Positions 49,120 through 61,019 of a stretch of 64,000 nucleotides of DNA are shown here, one piece after another. The first letter of the stretch is position 1. Each line of letters starts with the position of its first letter. The notes under the pieces are model-generated. The model did no database searches. It had not been told where the DNA came from and saw only the letters and a program-made list of their open reading frames with translations. Position numbers and translations under genes: made by a program. This stretch comes from Tetrahymena thermophila SB210. Its lineage: Eukaryota > Ciliophora > Oligohymenophorea > Hymenostomatida > Tetrahymenidae. The DNA lies in contig NW_002476500.1 in NCBI RefSeq assembly GCF_000189635.1, forward strand, positions 1 through 64,000, written 5' to 3'.

Positions 49120-52100
49120 AAAAATTATTTTAATGTAAAAATAATAATTCATAGCTATTAAAATTAATAGCTAACCCTTAGTAGCTATTTTAAAAATACT
49201 TTTTTATCTTTCACACATAAACTAACTAACTAACTAATTTATTTATTTCAATCCTACTTATGTATGTTTAATCTCCTAAATCTAAGGATTTACTAAATTT
49301 TCAAATAAGATAAATGTTCGTGTTTATATTTTGTTTATCAAAAAGTGTAAGTTATCTTCTCAAAAAGAGGATAATTAATTAATTATGACTTTGATTAAGA
49401 ATGCTAATTTTTTGAGTATCTATTTTATCTACATTAATTAAATTACTAGAAGTCAAAATACAACAGATAGAAAGAATTACTTGGATAGTAAAAATTTGAA
49501 GAAAATATTAATTAAATATATCAAAATTAAACATTATTATTTGCTTATTAACTCCTAAAATCTCTAAATAACTCTACTTATTTAAAGGCGTATATTTACA
49601 TCAAAACTATTAAAATTTATAACTAACTCTTATTAGATCTATTTAAAAAATATTATTATTTCTTTTCACATATACATTTACTTACTAATTCATTTATTTC
49701 AATCAAATTTATTTACATTTAATCTCCTAAAATCAAAAAATAAATTGACTAATTTTTCTAAGCTAATAAGTTTGATATTTCTTAAATTAATAATTCTTTG
49801 GAAATTCATCATAAATTTTAATGTGTAAATTTTGTTTATTATTAAAAAGTATAAGTTAACTTCTCAAAGAGAGGATAATTAATTAATTATGATTTTGATT
49901 ATGAATGCTAATTTTTTGAGTATTTTTTTTATATCCACCTTAATTAAATTACTAAAATTCAAAATTTAGCTGATTGAATTATTTAATACGCTAAAATTTA
50001 AAGAAAATGTTAATTAAATATATCAAACTAAACCTTATTATTTGCTGATTAATTTCCAAATCCTCCAAATTACTCAAAACATTTTAAGGAGTATTTTATT
50101 TATACAAGCTAAAAAAATTATTTTGAAGTAAAAATAATAATTCATAAATATTAAAATTAATAACATTAGCTCCTTTTAAAAAATATAGCTATATCTTTTC
50201 ATGCATATATTTAAAAAATTCATTTATTTCTATCACATTTTTTTATGTTTAATCTCCTAAATCAAACAATTTTACTAGTTTTTCTAATCTAATAAGTTGG
50301 ATATTCTTTAAATTAATAATAATATTTTTCACTCTTTGGAAATTTATCATAAACATCAGTGCAGTTTATTAATTTTGTTTATTATTAAAAAAGTGTAAGT
50401 TATCTTCTCAAAAAATATGATAATTTATGATGATTTTGAATATGAATGTTATATACATTAATTAAGTTACTAGAAGTCAAAATTCAACAGATAAAGTTAT
50501 TTGATTAGTAAAATTTAGAAGATAATGTTAATTAAATTTTCAAAATTAATCCTTATTATTTAATGATTAATTTCAAACCCTCCAAATAACTATGTATTTT
50601 AGGTGTAATTTACACAAGCCAATAAAATTATTTTAATGTAAAAATAATGTAAAGTAAACAGTTGATTAGCTAGTAAGTTAATTTTTTTATTTTTAAAAAA
50701 AGTGTAAGTTATCTTTTCATAAAATTGGATAATTAATGATGATATTGATTATGAATGTTAATTTTTTGAGTACCTTTTACCTATTAAAGAAAAAAATGTT
50801 AATTAAAAATATCAAAAATAAACTTTTGTTTATTATTAAAAAGTGTAAGTTAACTTCTCAAAGAGAGGATAATTAATTAATTATGATTTTGATTATGAAT
50901 GCTAATTTTTTGAGTTTCTTTTTTCTATCCACCTTAATTAAATTACTAGAAGTCAAAATTCAGCAGATGAAATTAATTATTTGGTAAGTTAATTTTTGAA
51001 GCAAGTGTAAACCTTATTATTTGCTAATTAATAAAAAATGGATTACTTCTTTTGAATTTTTTTTATTGCATATTTATCAAATTAACAATTAGATTTGTTT
51101 AGTATTTTGTTATAAATCTCTTTTTATAACAGAGTTATTAGTTATTTACTTTTTAGAGGAGAAACATTTGAAGATTTCAATTATAGTTTAAAAATGTTAC
51201 ATACTCCCTCTCATCTAATAAGCGCTGTTTACAAACACATATGAACTTTCAAAAAAATTGATTTCTTTTTAAAATAATATTTATGATTTTTAATATTAAA
51301 AAAAAATGATAAATTATTTTCCTTAAATTAAAATACATTTTATTTTTTTACATTTAAAAATTTTTGAAAACCTTTTACTTACAATTAATGTATTTATTTA
51401 CCTTTTTTAATAATTTAAACTTTGATATTACTTTGTTTATAAACAATTAATTAGCATTTGAATTAATCTAAAGCTATTTTTGTCTTACTTTTACATAACT
51501 TCATATTTTGTTTGATTGCTTTACACTAGTTTCAAAGTTGATTTAAAGCTATCAAAACTCACAAATATATTGATTAAATAATAAATTTAAGATATAAATT
51601 TGATCTATTTCTGCATATGTATTTTTATATTCTACTTACTTTTTGTCTTATTTGCTTCTTTAGAAATAATCGCTAATAGTTTTTTCGCAATTTACTTATA
51701 AAATTATTTACTTAAAGTAAATAGACAAAGTGTTTTATTATTTTTTCAACATTCGCACATTTTTAAGAAAGATATGCATGCTTAATATTTAATACGATAT
51801 AAAGTCGTTTATTAAAATTTAGGAGTTATGATTGACTTACTTTGATTAGGTTAAAAAAATTAGATATTTGGTACTAGTTTTTAAACCACTAATTTAAAGA
51901 CATTTCTTAAAAATTTTGTATGCAAGTTTAATAGTACCATAAAATGAGAATGATATAAATAACTATGCAAATATATTAAACCAGTCAATAACTCCTCTAC
52001 TATCAATGATTTTATTCGTATGAAAAAATATAAAGAAATTCATTTAAGCTTGTTAAATTTTGGTAAAACATACTATTAAAATGAATTAAATTTTCACATT

Positions 52101-52620
52101 CATTTCTTTGTAATGGCTATTTTTTTTTAAATTTTTAATATAAAAAGTTAAAACTTTCTTGAAAATCCTAAAGTTATCTTTGAATTTCATTATTAGGTTT
52201 CAAAAATACCTATCAAATTGAATTCATTTCTTTTTCAGAGATAAAATTAATAACTTTCTTATTTTTTCTAAAAATTAAAAGAAAATTAATATTGCTTGTT
52301 ATTCTAATTTATATTAATTTCTTTTTATTATTTATCACTGTTAAATAATATAGCGTAAGAAAATATTATATTTAATCCTATTTTTACTCCAAAATATTTT
52401 AAATAATAGAATTTAACTAAGAATAAAAATGTACTAGAATGATAGGGTAAGTTTATTTTTATATTTTAAGGAAAACTAGACCGGTAATATTAATATTAAT
52501 ATTGACTTTAAATTAATTTGCTTTACAAAATTATAATTCAGTTATTTAAGTTCATATATTAAAATATAACCATTTAAACCAATCAAATTAATTTCAAAGA
52601 TCTTTTACAAAATTTTTGAA
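49120..52620. repeat. R2 repeat in block D
   Basis: Same module order as 41500-44640, with hairpin modules near 49345, 49850, 50393, 50700 and 50845 and GATAGGGTAAG at 52441. No gene recognised. Confidence 0.7.
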
Positions 52621-52704
52621 AGTTGGGGATAAATTTTTATTTTAATTAATTTTTTTCTTGCTTTAATTTACATTCATTTTCACTTATATGATATTTAATT
52701 CCAA

Positions 52705-52830
52705 TATAAAAAGGAATTTTAGATATTGATTGTGTCATTTTAAATTCAAAGCCCAACTAAAATAAATCATAATAATTAAAAATAAAATAAATAATATAAA
52801 TAAAATAAATAAAAAAAATAATTTAAAAAA
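52705..52830 (+). promoter_or_regulatory. TATA-like site and leader of block D antigen gene
   Basis: TATAAAAAGG at 52705-52714, 126 nt before the ATG, with TTGATTGTGTCATTTTAAATT and AGCCCAACTAAAATAAATCA as in block C. The leader is longer here because of an expanded AAATAAATA run. Confidence 0.5.
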
Positions 52831-53544
52831 ATGAGCAAATTCTTAGTACTTGCCACCCTATTAGCTTTAACTGGATTCTCTCATGCAACGGTCACATGCG
52901 GTTAAGGTGCTATCATAGATCCAGGAGATAATACTAAATGCTTTTGCCCTTAAGGTTTCTATGGTGATCCACTTAAATATTGCTAATCTTGTCCTGGTAA
53001 TTCTTTCTCCCATTTTACTGTAAATAGTATCAATGTTTAAGATTGCAATATATGTAAAGATGGTTATTATGTCTAAGAAGCTGCTACTGATAAAACTGCT
53101 GCTATTTGTACTAAATGTAGTGGATTTACAACCCCTAAAGAATAAACACCAACTTCTAGCTCTAATGAAAGTGTCTGTAATGCTTGCATGGATGGATATT
53201 ATTACTTAGCTGGTCCTATTAATAATTCTTTAGTCCCCACTTGCGTCCAATGCCCTCCATATTCTGGTGTACAAGGAATTCTTTAGTCTACCCCTGGTTT
53301 TTGTACTTGCTATGACTCTGGTGCAAATGCCTTAAGTAGTACTGTTACTTCTTGTACATGCAAATCTGGTTAAGGAACTCCCATTCAAACTCCAGGATCA
53401 ACTTCAACCTGTATTCCTACTACCACTTCTAATTCTTCTTCTACTGCTTCAAATGCTTCTAATGGTTCAAATGCTTAAACTGCTTCAAATGCTGTAATTC
53501 TTAGTACTTTTACTGCTTTATTATCATTCGTTTTCATTATTTGA
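52831..53544 (+). CDS. Cysteine-rich surface antigen with short stalk (block D)
   Basis: A 237-residue paralogue of the gene at 44845. Signal peptide 1-20 (MSKFLVLATLLALTGFSHAT); CFC 37-39, CQSC 51-54, CNIC 72-75, CTKC 93-96, CNAC 116-119, CVQC 138-141, CTC 158-160, CTC 175-177, Cys 194. The stalk (residues 197-220) holds only about two ASNGSN-like units, accounting for most of the length difference. Tail residues 221-237 (VILSTFTALLSFVFII) fit a GPI signal. The stretch FCTCYDSGANALSSTVTSCT is identical to the partner, whereas residues 21-75 differ at many positions. Numerous TAA codons (for example in CGQGA and CPQGF) read as Gln. As with its partner, a surface-coat role is inferred from architecture. 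Confidence 0.88.
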
Positions 53545-54084
53545 AACTAAAGATTTAAACTTTGAAAAATAGTAATAAGTAATGTCTATTTTTTATTAAG
53601 TATGATTTCATCTTACATGTTTTTATGCAAATTATTCGACAAAGATTTTTTTAAAAAAATATTTTTTATTTCATTAAATTAAAATTTTAATGAATATAGC
53701 TGTTCCTGGTATTGACATATCATGAATTGGATTATCAGATATTGATTTATATTAATCAATTTATTATAAAAATACATAATAAATTAAAAAGATTTAGCTT
53801 TACTATAAGTCTTAAAAGAATATTGATTTAATTAATTTTTCAATATTTTGTAAAAAATGTGAAAATATATTAATTGTTTATATTTTATCGAAATTTTAAT
53901 TGTTTTCATTAATGGAGGTTAAAATTTTTTTGCTTTCTAATTTTAATTTTGAATGTGTTTACAATACAAAAATTTAAACTATTTTTATTTTAAAAATATT
54001 AATTAGTAATTTCCCTCCTCACATAACAAAAATATAATGATATTAAATAGATAAAAAAAGATAAATAAAACCTTAAAATTAATC

Positions 54085-54297
54085 ATGGAAGAATCCTTAA
54101 GGTCAATCAAAGTTAATGACAAATTTGCAGTAATAATTTTTTTTGCTATATTTTCAATATTTTACTTAAACTATAATTTTCTTCATAATGTTAAATTATT
54201 GATGAGCAAATAATTTCGAGTAAATTTGAGATCTACCTTAGAAAAAAATTGTAGAGGTGGTAGAGGATGGGATAAGTTATATTCAATTTTTAAATGA
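54085..54297 (+). CDS. Possible 70-residue small membrane protein
   Basis: ATG 54085 opens a frame of 70 codons to TGA 54295-54297, with one TAA as Gln. It begins MEESLRSIKVNDKFAVIIFF, has one hydrophobic stretch (residues 15-33, one possible membrane pass) and ends in a basic, Gly-rich part (RSTLEKNCRGGRGWDKL). Codon variety in the first 14 codons looks coding rather than AT noise. I recognise no family, and a frame of this length is not rare with one stop codon. Confidence 0.33.
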
Positions 54298-54430
54298 AAG
54301 AATTAGCTTCTTAAGTACACAAAGAAAATTATTTTTTCTTATTTTTATAACTTCAATGTCATATTTATTATCTTATTTTTGAGTGGCTGTTAGATTCTTG
54401 TTATAATATGATAGTTATCCTGTATTTCAT

Positions 54431-54634
54431 ATGAAAAATAATTAAAAATATAATTTCAAAAGAAATTTAAAGAAATAATTGATAAAGTTGATCTTTTTAT
54501 TATATAAAAGTCCAAGAGAGAGTTTTATTGTCTTTCTCTAGAAAGATAGTAGAGAGACACAGATAAACAGGGAAGAGCCCTAAGGAGAGCTAAGAGGTAC
54601 TTTAAGAAAATTAAATAATAAGAAGAAATTTTGA
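54431..54634 (+). CDS. Weak 67-codon open frame over a GC-richer island
   Basis: From ATG 54431 the frame reads through several TAA/TAG codons to TGA 54632-54634. The second half is charged (KDSRETQINREEPQGELRG) and lies over the purine-rich island. Length alone is within chance. It could be an exon, a non-coding RNA segment or nothing. Confidence 0.2.
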
Positions 54635-54640
54635 ATATGA

Positions 54641-56990
54641 TTGTTATCTACATTAATTAAGTTTACTAGAAGTCAAAATTCAACAGATGGAGTTATTTGC
54701 TAACTATACATTTTGAAGAAAATATTAATTAAATTACCAAAATTAAACCTTACTATTAATTGATCAATAACCAAATCCTCCAAATAACTTATTTATCTCT
54801 TTTAATGTGTATTTATTTTACACAAGCTAATAAAATTATTTAAATGTAAAAATAGTAAGTAATTCACAATTATTAAAATTAACAGTTAATTAGTTATTAA
54901 ATTATTTTTTTTATTATTAAAAAAAATGTAAGTTATCTTCTCAAAAAATTGGATAATTAATGATTATTTTGATTATGAATGTTAATTTTTTGAGTTTCTT
55001 CTCTCCTTCCAAGAGGAAAATGTTAATTAAATATATCAAAACTATACTTTTGTTTATTATTAAAAAGTGTAAGTTATCTTCTCAAAGAGAGGATAATTAA
55101 TTAATTATGATTATAAATGCTAATTTTTTGAGTATCTTTTTTCTATCCACCTTAATTAAATTACTAGAAGTCAAAATTGAGCAGATGAAATTATTTATTT
55201 AATTATTAGGTAAGTTAAATTTTGAAGAAAGTGTAAACCTTATTATTTACTAATTAATTAAAAATGGATTATTTCTTTTTAATTTTTTTATTGCATATTT
55301 ATCAAATTAACAATTAGATTTGTTTAGTATTTTGTTATAAATCTCTTTTTATAACAGAGTTATTAGCTTATTTACTTTCTAGAGGAGCAACATTTGAAGA
55401 TTTCAATTTTAGTTGAAAATGGTACATACTCCCTCTCATCTTATAAGCGCTGTTTACAATCACATTTGAATTTTCAAAAAAAATTGATTTTTTAAAAATA
55501 ATATTTATGATTTTTAATATTAAAAAAAATGATAAATTATTTTCCTCTAATTAAAATACATTTTATTTTTTTACATTTAAAAATGTTTGTAAACCTTTTA
55601 CTTATAATTAATGTATTTATTTACCTTTTTTAATCACGTAACCTTTGATATTGCTTTGATTATAAAAAATTAATTAGCATTTGAATTAATCTAAATTTAT
55701 ATTTTTCTCACTTTTACATAACTCTATATTTTGTTTGCTTGCTTTACACCTAGTTTCAAAGTTGATTTAATGCTATCAAAATTCATCAATATTTTGATTA
55801 AATAATATATTTAAGATATAAAAATTGATCAATTTCTGCACATGTATTTTTATATTCTACTTACTTTTTGTCTTATTTGCTTCTTTAGAAATAATTGTTA
55901 ATTGTTTTTAGTAATTTACTTATAAAATTAATTACTTCAAGTAAACAGACAAAATGTTTTATTTTTTTTTCAATATTCGTATATTTTTAAGAAAGATGTG
56001 CATGCTTACTATTTAATAGGATAGAAAGTCGTTTATTAAAATTAAGAAGTTATAACTTACTTTGAATAGGTTAAAAAAAATAAATATTTGGTACGAGTTT
56101 TTAAACCACTAATTTAAAGACATTTCTTAAAAATTTTGTATGCAAGTTTCATAGTACCATAAAATGAGAAAGATATAATTATACAAATATATTAAATTAG
56201 TCAATAACTCATCTCTATCAATGATTTTATTTGTGTTAAAAAATATAAAGAAATTCATTTATGCTTGGTTTTTTAAAAAGCCTATTAACTGTCAAATTTT
56301 ATCATTTTAATGAAATAAGAAATAGCTTTATGAAAGTTATAAAAAAAAGATAAAATCTATTTATTTACATTCATTAATTTTTTAAGTTAAATTATGGTAA
56401 AAAAAATTAATTAAAATGAATTCAATATTAACATTCATTTCTTTGTTATAACTTGTTTTTTTAAATTATTAAACAAAAGTTAAAACTTTCTTGAAAATCC
56501 TAAAGTTTTCTTTGTATTTCATTTTTAGGTTTCAAAAATACATATCAAATTGAATTCATTTCTTTTTCAGATATCAAATTTATTAATTTTCTTATATTTT
56601 CTAAAATAAATTAATTTAAATTAGAATAACAAGCAATATGAAGTTTCTTTTAATTTTTATTCTTAATCATGGTTAAATTCTAGCGTAAGATTATTTTATA
56701 ATAAATCTATTTTTACTCCAAAATATTTTAAAAAATAATTATGAATAAAAAATTTACTAAAATGATAGGGTAAGTTTATTTATTTTTTATATTTTAAGGA
56801 AAACTAGGCAGGTATTATTAATATTAATATTGAATTTAAATTAATTTATTTCACAAAATTATTTAGTTATTTAAGTTCATATATTAAAATGTAACCATCT
56901 AAGCCAATCAAAATAATTTCAAAGATCTTCTATTTAATTAAAAACTCAAATATGCAAACAAAATTTTTGAAATCTAAGAATTTATTTGAA
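54641..56990. repeat. R2 partial copy without a gene (block F)
   Basis: Equivalent to block E at 46140-48150: hairpin modules near 54930 and 55070, CATACTCCCTCTCATCTTAT near 55424, GATAGGGTAAG at 56764, TTTCAAAGATCTTCTATTTA near 56920. It again stops where the promoter and antigen gene stand in blocks C and D. Confidence 0.75.
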
Positions 56991-57199
56991 AATTTTTGTA
57001 TAATTTTTAATACTAATAATTTGAATAAATTTATGCTTTTTCTTTCTTTCTTAGATAGATTCAGTTTAAACACAAGACTAATAGCTATGCAATGACAAAA
57101 GAGAAATATAAATATATTCATTAATTAATTTATTTTTATTCAATTTATACTTAATAATAACAAAATTATAAATCATTATATTGATCTATCAAGTTCTTG

Positions 57200-57950
57200 A
57201 GCAATCTTTTCAAGTTCTTCTAGATTTTAGGCCATTTCTTTTCCATATCCATTTTCTTTATCTTCTGGGCAGGGATTAAGTTTAAGCATCATTGAGTATG
57301 TACCAACATAACTGATGGATCTTTTAAGTTTGTTTCTAAGTCTTCTAGGATATATCGGGTTTTCAACCATGCACCTATAGAATTAGAGACTTTCGTTCAC
57401 GAAATAAATTTATAGGGAGTACTTCCAGTGACAAGTTATGTACGACTAATTGTAAGAGATTAGAAAAAAATCCTAATAGTTATTGTTCATGTCAGGATAA
57501 TGATCTGATATGATGGTCAAAAGCATTTAATTAACTCAAGGTAGACTAAATTTGAAAGCTATATCGATTTGTTAGATACTGCTTTTTCAGAAATTAATTT
57601 TGATAAGGTAAAACAGTTTTAATTTTAAATAAGACCTAGCAACATATCATGCCTCAGAGAATATTAGATCATAGTTGAAAAAAAATAAAATTGAAATTTT
57701 GAATGGATAAGTAAAGGAACAGATCTGAATCCAATAGAGAAATGTTGGGCTTTTATAAAAAGTGAAAGTAGTGACGAACTATACTCCAAATATAAAATCG
57801 CTGAAGAAGATCTTTATAATGCTGTGAACCATTCTTTTTGTAGCATCAAATGACTTAAAAATTTGAATCCTAAAATTTATACTTCTATGACTTAAAATAA
57901 AAGAGGAGTTATTAATGATGAATGAGAATTATTAAGTTTTTTAGAATCTT
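57200..57950 (+). mobile_element. Tc1/mariner (DD34E) transposase relic
   Basis: With TAA/TAG as Gln, pieces in shifting frames read in the right order: YDGQKHLINSRQTKFESYID (about 57510), then FKQDLATYHASEN (57624-57662), equivalent to the QQDNAP-HTS block with the second Asp at 57633, then GTDLNPIEKCWAFIK (about 57719-57763) with the Glu at 57737. The Asp-Glu gap is about 34 residues, as in the Tc1 family, with one base lost between. The end reads LNPKIYTSMTQNKRGVIN, the usual Tc1 C-terminus. At least two frameshifts and in-frame TGA codons make it dead. The first catalytic Asp region is not clear (ETFVHEINL at about 57390 may stand for it). I could not find terminal inverted repeats. Confidence 0.72.
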
Positions 57951-58708
57951 TTTTATCTTTTATATAAGTATTTCTTCTTATCTCAACAAATTGTTAATTA
58001 ATATAAGTATATAATATTTTGATCGATCAACTAATTATAATAGAAATATACAAAAAATTTAATGGTTAGAAAGGAGATCTTTAACAAGAGGAAAAATTTT
58101 TTTTGACATGTATTATTTTTCATCAATTTTAAAATGAATTGAAGATGGAGAGGGTGAGTGTCCTTTAAAAAAATAAATTGCATAATTTTTAGTAGAAATT
58201 AATTAAATATTTAACCATACTTATTAATTTAAATACTAATTAGTTTTTCTACAAAATTTAATTTAAAAACATAAATAATTTATTAATTAATCAAATAGAA
58301 CAATTTTTAATATAATAAATTATATTAAATTCAATTAAATAAATTAATTCTAACGAGAAGCGAATAACAGTCTGAATATAAATTATTTTACATTTCTTTA
58401 ATAATTAAAAAATTTTTAAAATAGAATAATTATTTCAAAGATTAAAATGTAAATTTGATTATCCTCCTACCTAATATTATAAAAAGACAATTTTTATTAG
58501 AAATAATATTATTAAAAATGAAATAGCTTTAAAAAATACAATAGCTACATAGAAAAATACTAAAGGAATAGATAGATCAATTTATATAGAAAATTAATTA
58601 ATTAAATAAGAATTAATCAGACTTTGGAAAAAAGCTTATTAAAAAAGGAAAAAATTTATTCATTTTTTAATAAAAATAAATAAATAAATTAAAGAATACA
58701 ATTACAAA
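57951..58708. other. AT-rich 5' flank of the 338-residue gene
   Basis: No gene, repeat assignment or clear promoter element is recognised. Confidence 0.4.
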
Positions 58709-59725
58709 ATGAAAGGAGCAAATACTTAAAAAAACTCTCCTGTGAAGAGTAAAATAATATAAAATGTAAATTAAATTAATGTTAAATTAAATAATTCTAA
58801 CTAATTTACTACTTGCATGCAATAACTAGCTTTAGAGTTCAAAAATTTAAATAATCGAAAAGTACTTCTCGATCTCCAAACTAAATTCTATGGAGATAAA
58901 GAATTATTGGATTTTACAATTAATTTAACAAAAGTTTCCAAAGATATCAGATATTTGGTTTGGAAGATATAAGGTGATTTTACAGATGATGGATAAGCTA
59001 GCTCTATTGGTAATTTCATAGGTAAACTAGTTAACACATATAGATTAGAAATAATAATTGATTCACCCTATTTTGCAGATAACGGAGCTGTTTTTTTGTC
59101 AAAAGGCTTTAGTAAATTAAAGAATTTACATATCCTGAAGATTGAGATATTTCCTACATATGGTAAAGTATGTAAAAAGATGACAGAAAATGGTATTTTT
59201 AAAATTTAATAGTCAATTCGTGAAATGCCTAACTTAGAAATTTTACACTATGATGTATTACAGTCTTATAAAGAAATTGAATGCAATTAAGATCAATATC
59301 TATTTAGAGGTTTAAAAAAACTTTCAAATAAAGTTTTGAAAATTCAAAATGATACTTCAGTCGAAGATCTAAATCAATTTTTTGAATAAGAAAAGAATAA
59401 TTTGATTTCAGTGAGTTATGATTACAGTATATTTTACTATGAAGAGTCTAAAGTAACTGAACATAGTATTTTAAAACATTTAAATTTAGTTAAACCATCT
59501 TTTGATTTACCATACCTGCTAAATTTTAACATAACTAATTCATATTAATATGAAAGTTATTTATAATTAAAAAATTATAATAACTTAACATATTTAAAAA
59601 ATATCCTAAATGAATTTTCTCAAATTAATAACAAAACCGTATTATAAATTATTGTGTTTAATGCTTTTACCAAGAATCAAATGACCATTAATCCATTATT
59701 AGTTTATGTAGATTTAATCTATTGA
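58709..59725 (+). CDS. Hypothetical 338-residue protein with leucine-rich character
   Basis: A single open frame from ATG 58709 to TGA 59723-59725, with many TAA/TAG codons as Gln; a TGA-free run this long is unlikely by chance and codon use is coding-like. Residues 1-35 are Lys/Asn/Gln-rich; no signal peptide or membrane segment is seen. The middle has leucine-rich-repeat-like phrases: FIGKLVNTYRLEIIIDSPYF, FSKLKNLHILKIEIF and IREMPNLEILHYDVL, spaced loosely, and near residue 300 NNLTYLKNILNEF. Ciliate genomes hold large families of degenerate LRR proteins, to which this may belong, but it lacks the 30-residue exon-per-repeat pattern of the genes at 441-3822. Function and partner unknown. 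It could also be the 3' part of a longer gene, though the ATG context (ACAAAATG) is good. Confidence 0.68.
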
Positions 59726-60509
59726 GATATTCAATAAGTCTTTGATTTTAAGTAAATTAAAAAAATACTAATAAATTTATGTGTTTTTTTTAAAATATAT
59801 ATTTGAGATAAATGTATCTAACATTTAACATGATACAGTATTTTAATTTAAAGTATCCAATGTATTTATTTACCTTTAATTTAATAAGTTCATTAATAGA
59901 AAAGGTTTTTAATTTTATTGAAATTATGAGTTTTAAAAATATTAATAATCTTTATTATATATAATTTAGAATTATCATAGAAAAGATGTTAATTAATTTC
60001 TAACAAAAATTTGTTAAAATTTGATATAAATGATCAAAACAATTATTAAAATTAATAAGTAAAATTAGTTAAAACTCATAAAAATTAATATTTTTATTTC
60101 TGTATTAGCAAAACTCCATCTATTTATTCAGTTTGTTTGTTGTTGAAACTCAACAATATTTTACATTCAAATTTATATAATAAATAAATTTTCATAATTT
60201 AAAAAATTTGATGAACCCTTTTGAATCATAATGTGATTTAAAATATGTGTTAGTTGTTCAAAAATAGTTCGAAATCAATCATAATAATATTTATATGCAT
60301 GTATGTACAAGCATATCATAATTATAATAAAAATTTTTTATTTATTAAATAGAGGACTATTGATAATATTGTCTTAATCTGAATATAGTTTTATTAATAA
60401 TAGATATCAACTAAAATAATGAAATAAAATAAATATATTTCAATCAAAAATTAAGTTCTACTAACAGGTTGAATATTTTAATTCATCAATAAAAAGAGCA
60501 TTTTAAATT
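59726..60509. other. AT-rich 3' flank
   Basis: No gene or repeat is recognised in these bases. Confidence 0.4.
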
Positions 60510-60825
60510 TATTAAGATTTTTTGTTTTAGCAACTTAAAATTGCTATCTGGAGCAGATGTTGCTTGTAATTCAACATAGTTTAGTATTAATATCAATCTT
60601 ATATCATACGCACACATAATATAATACAGGAATTTATCCAATCTCTCTCTCTCTCTACAAATTTAATATAGTATAATGGTTGACCAAATTGAAAATATGC
60701 TACTAAAAGTTAGTTATTTCATCATAAATACCCACAAGCTTACTGATGTTTCTGATATCTTCTACTAACTAATATTTTTTTGGCACGCACTTATAAATAA
60801 AACGTTTTTGCTTTCTTTGTTTATT
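60510..60825 (+). pseudogene. Decayed SerH-type antigen gene
   Basis: The stretch TTTTAGCAACTTAAAATTGC (60525) followed by GGAGCAGATGTTGCTTGTAA (60550) lines up with the end of the SerH signal peptide and GADVAC. Further on, ACCAAATTGAAAATATGCTA (60683) matches the GNCAIN region, CTTACTGATGTTTCTGATAT (60739) matches LTGASDLF, and AAACGTTTTTGCTTTCTTTG (60800) matches QAVFAN. Order and spacing agree with the one-repeat gene at 29575, but frames shift and the cysteines are mostly lost. This is an old, dead member of the family. The signal peptide start and tail are not recognisable. Confidence 0.7.
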
Positions 60826-60954
60826 TAATATTCCAAATTAAAAATTGACAGTCATTACTTTATTGATCTGCAAGCAAGTCTTAAAAAATAACAATAAAAC
60901 TATCAATAATTTTTTAAGTAGATAGGTGGTAAATTATGATCTATTCATCTATTC

Positions 60955-61016
<62 letters not shown>

Positions 61017-61017
61017 T
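60955..61017. repeat. (CTAT)n microsatellite
   Basis: About 15 copies of CTAT, preceded by looser CTATTCATCTATTCAT units from about 60940; lies just downstream of the SerH relic. A short (TC)n run is at 60641-60654. Confidence 0.95.
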
Positions 61018-61019
61018 TG

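Larger units (their letters stand above)
48340..53960. repeat. Large duplication block D (contains antigen gene at 52831)
   Basis: Second copy of block C. Left end near TTTCTTTTTACTAATAAAAA, right end at GAATGTGTTTACAATA. Order of transposase relic, R2 modules, promoter and gene is unchanged. Confidence 0.85.
53961..54640. other. Unique segment after block D
   Basis: Has no counterpart at the end of block C, where only about 50 bases separate block C from block E. It holds the small open frames at 54085 and 54431 and a purine-rich, relatively GC-rich island at about 54510-54600. Confidence 0.6.

Noticed and set aside
57493-57504. CAGGATAATGAT read as QDND, taken at first for the second catalytic Asp block of the transposase
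   Set aside because: The gap to the DLNPIE block would be 78 codons; the block FKQDLATYHAS at 57624 gives the expected gap of about 34 residues.
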